Assembly: GCF_000325705.1 (NCBI RefSeq)
Contig: NC_019904.1
Location: forward strand, 3,846,001-3,910,000
Length of the DNA: 64,000 nt
Direction of reading: 5' to 3'
DNA from: Echinicola vietnamensis DSM 17526
GTDB lineage: Bacteria > Bacteroidota > Bacteroidia > Cytophagales > Cyclobacteriaceae
How positions within the stretch are numbered: position 1 is the stretch's first letter; every line of letters begins with the position of its first letter. Under the pieces are notes generated by a model. It saw only the letters and a list, made by a program, of their open reading frames with translations. It searched no databases and was not told the origin of the DNA. Below, in pieces: positions 62,695 to 64,000 of the stretch. The position numbers and the translations under genes were made by a program.

Positions 62695-63927
62695 TTAATT
62701 GGGACGGATGTCCACTTGGACTCCGAGCCCGCGCAGGCGCTCTAAGGATTTCTTAATCTGCGCCTGCTTTCTTTTTTCCTGATAGGTTGTATCGTCAGGC
62801 TCTAGGTAGGGCTCCTTGTTTTTGAGGATGTAATACAGTCCGGTCAAGATTTTATGAGCTACGGCAATCAGGGCCTTTTTAGATCCGCGGCGAGCAGCTA
62901 TTGCCCCATATTTGCGGCCCAAATAGGTGTCCTTTGTGTGTGATGCGGCCCAAGCAGCTTCGACCAATGCAGTTTTCAAGTATTTGTTCCCATGTGTGAT
63001 GCGGGTTGACTTCTTCTTGCCTGCACTTTCGTTGTTGCCCGGGGAGACACCTGCCCATGATGCCAGGTGTTTGTGATCAGGAAAAACCTCCATGTCATTG
63101 CCTGACTCGGCCAGGATATTCATGGCGGTTTCTTTACCTATTCCGGGTATGGTCTGGAGTAAATCGACCTCTTGTTGAAGCTCGACTGCATAACGCTCAA
63201 TTCTAGCCTCGATGTGCCCGATCTGGGCGTTGATCGAATCAATGGAATCACGGAGTGTGGCCAGCATGAACCGGTGATGTTCGGTGAGTCTTCCCTGCAG
63301 AGAAAGTTTGAGGTCCGCCATCTTTTTGCGCAAGGAACCTTTGGCAAGGTTGGCCAGGTATTCAGGATCATCCTGTTTCCGGATCAAGGCATCTATGATG
63401 AGCGTACCTGTGACCCCAAAGATATCCGAAGCCACTGAGGCCAGTTTGATATTGGCATCTTCCAGGATTTTATGCAACCTGTTGCGTTGGGCGACCCGCT
63501 GTGCGATCAGCTTACGTTTATACCTGCAAAGATCACGTAGCTCTCTTATCCACTCGGTAGGGACAAAGCTCCCCTTTAACAGACCGCTTAGAAGCAATTT
63601 GGCAATCCATTCACTGTCTTTCTTATCTGTCTTATGACCGGGAACATTCTTGATATGCCGGGCATTTACCAGGATAATCTTAAAATCCTCTTCCAGGATG
63701 TTGTAGACAGGTTTCCAATAAACTCCGGTACTTTCCATCGCAATGTGGGTAATGGAAAGGGAATTCAGCCATGTTTTAAGCTCCTCGATCTGAGCAGTAA
63801 AGGTCCCGAAGGTACGGGTATCAATCTCAACGTCAATGCCACTGACTGTGGCCACTACCGTCTTTTGGTGAACATCGAGGCCACAGCCCCGCTGGATCAC
63901 CTGTTCGAATTCAATTTGTGATGACAT
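62695..63927 (-). CDS. IS110-family transposase
   Basis: 410 residues. RuvC-like N-terminal domain with Asp18 (GLDVHQ), Glu65 (MESTGVYW), Asp101 and Asp104 (KTDKKD), and a C-terminal transposase_20 domain (about 255-345) with LLQTIPGIGKETAMNILAES, ASWAGVSPGNNESAGKKKST and a serine in the GVSPGNNESAG motif. IS110 enzymes use a bridge RNA to choose target and donor DNA. The gene is intact. The right flank continues beyond the window, so the element's ends and RNA cannot be fixed. Confidence 0.95.
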   Translation of the reverse strand: MSSQIEFEQVIQRGCGLDVHQKTVVATVSGIDVEIDTRTFGTFTAQIEELKTWLNSLSITHIAMESTGVYWKPVYNILEEDFKIILVNARHIKNVPGHKTDKKDSEWIAKLLLSGLLKGSFVPTEWIRELRDLCRYKRKLIAQRVAQRNRLHKILEDANIKLASVASDIFGVTGTLIIDALIRKQDDPEYLANLAKGSLRKKMADLKLSLQGRLTEHHRFMLATLRDSIDSINAQIGHIEARIERYAVELQQEVDLLQTIPGIGKETAMNILAESGNDMEVFPDHKHLASWAGVSPGNNESAGKKKSTRITHGNKYLKTALVEAAWAASHTKDTYLGRKYGAIAARRGSKKALIAVAHKILTGLYYILKNKEPYLEPDDTTYQEKRKQAQIKKSLERLRGLGVQVDIRPN

Positions 63928-64000
63928 AACCGATAAGTGAATGTGAATATTCTACTTATACGGATAAACTCCTCTTTCATTCCCGTTTGTGAAGTCCTAA

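Noticed and set aside
1..64000. CRISPR array, rRNA or tRNA genes, prophage
   Set aside because: No regular spacer-repeat pattern, no rRNA or complete tRNA fold, and no phage structural genes were seen; the holin-like gene at 49255 is a chromosomal family member.

Overview
The window reads as chromosome of a Bacteroidota member, most likely order Cytophagales, family Cyclobacteriaceae (an Echinicola, Cyclobacterium or Algoriphagus type). This rests on Bacteroidota-style promoters (TAnnTTTG at -7), lipoboxes of the S-C type, an RteC fragment, AraC regulators with 7TM sensor halves, the ftsX-DUF3098-uppP-truB-ribF block, a bTHX ribosomal protein and many OmpA, TonB and porin-like proteins. The genus is inference; no 16S rRNA or tRNA gene was recognised.

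Layout. 1-2.5 kb: the end of an RteC gene, a possible small transcript, then a field of decayed repeats. 2.5-8.3 kb: a YkgB/DUF417 protein, a small lipoprotein, and a two-gene operon joining a trypsin-subtilisin double protease to an M19-type dipeptidase. 8.6-17.5 kb: an envelope gene cluster (DUF481, two barrel proteins, OmpA lipoprotein, TPR, DUF6515, DUF2092) and two 7TM-AraC regulators, the second cut by IS66.

17.5-30 kb is accessory DNA. After IS66 comes an integron-like cassette array read on the minus strand: small unrelated genes separated by attC-like imperfect palindromes ending in CCGTTG or GTTGAACG, two near-identical non-coding cassettes, and one cassette gene split by an IS21 element. 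A tyrosine recombinase with an in-frame TAA sits at the head of the array. It shows no obvious IntI-specific insertion, so the pairing of this enzyme type with this array is the most interesting part of the window.

30-37 kb returns to core genes: 3-oxoacid CoA-transferase (scoA, scoB), ribF, truB, uppP, DUF3098, ftsX and a Na+/alanine symporter. 37.3-39.8 kb is a gene-free mosaic of repeats, including an 872-bp unit present twice at an 888-bp offset. 39.8-42.9 kb is a methionine operon (metX, hom) behind a SAM-I riboswitch. 43-48 kb holds a beta-propeller lipoprotein, bTHX, and a BlaI/M56 sensor pair whose protease carries TonB-like and plug-like domains.

48-62 kb carries mostly housekeeping genes: desaturase, holin-like membrane protein, histone-deacetylase-like hydrolase, Skp lipoprotein, deoxyhypusine-synthase homologue, PD40-OmpA protein, SRPBCC protein, S9 peptidase, Hpt protein, deoxynucleoside kinase and 3-hydroxybutyryl-CoA dehydrogenase. 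The window closes in an IS110 transposase next to what looks like a truncated membrane gene.
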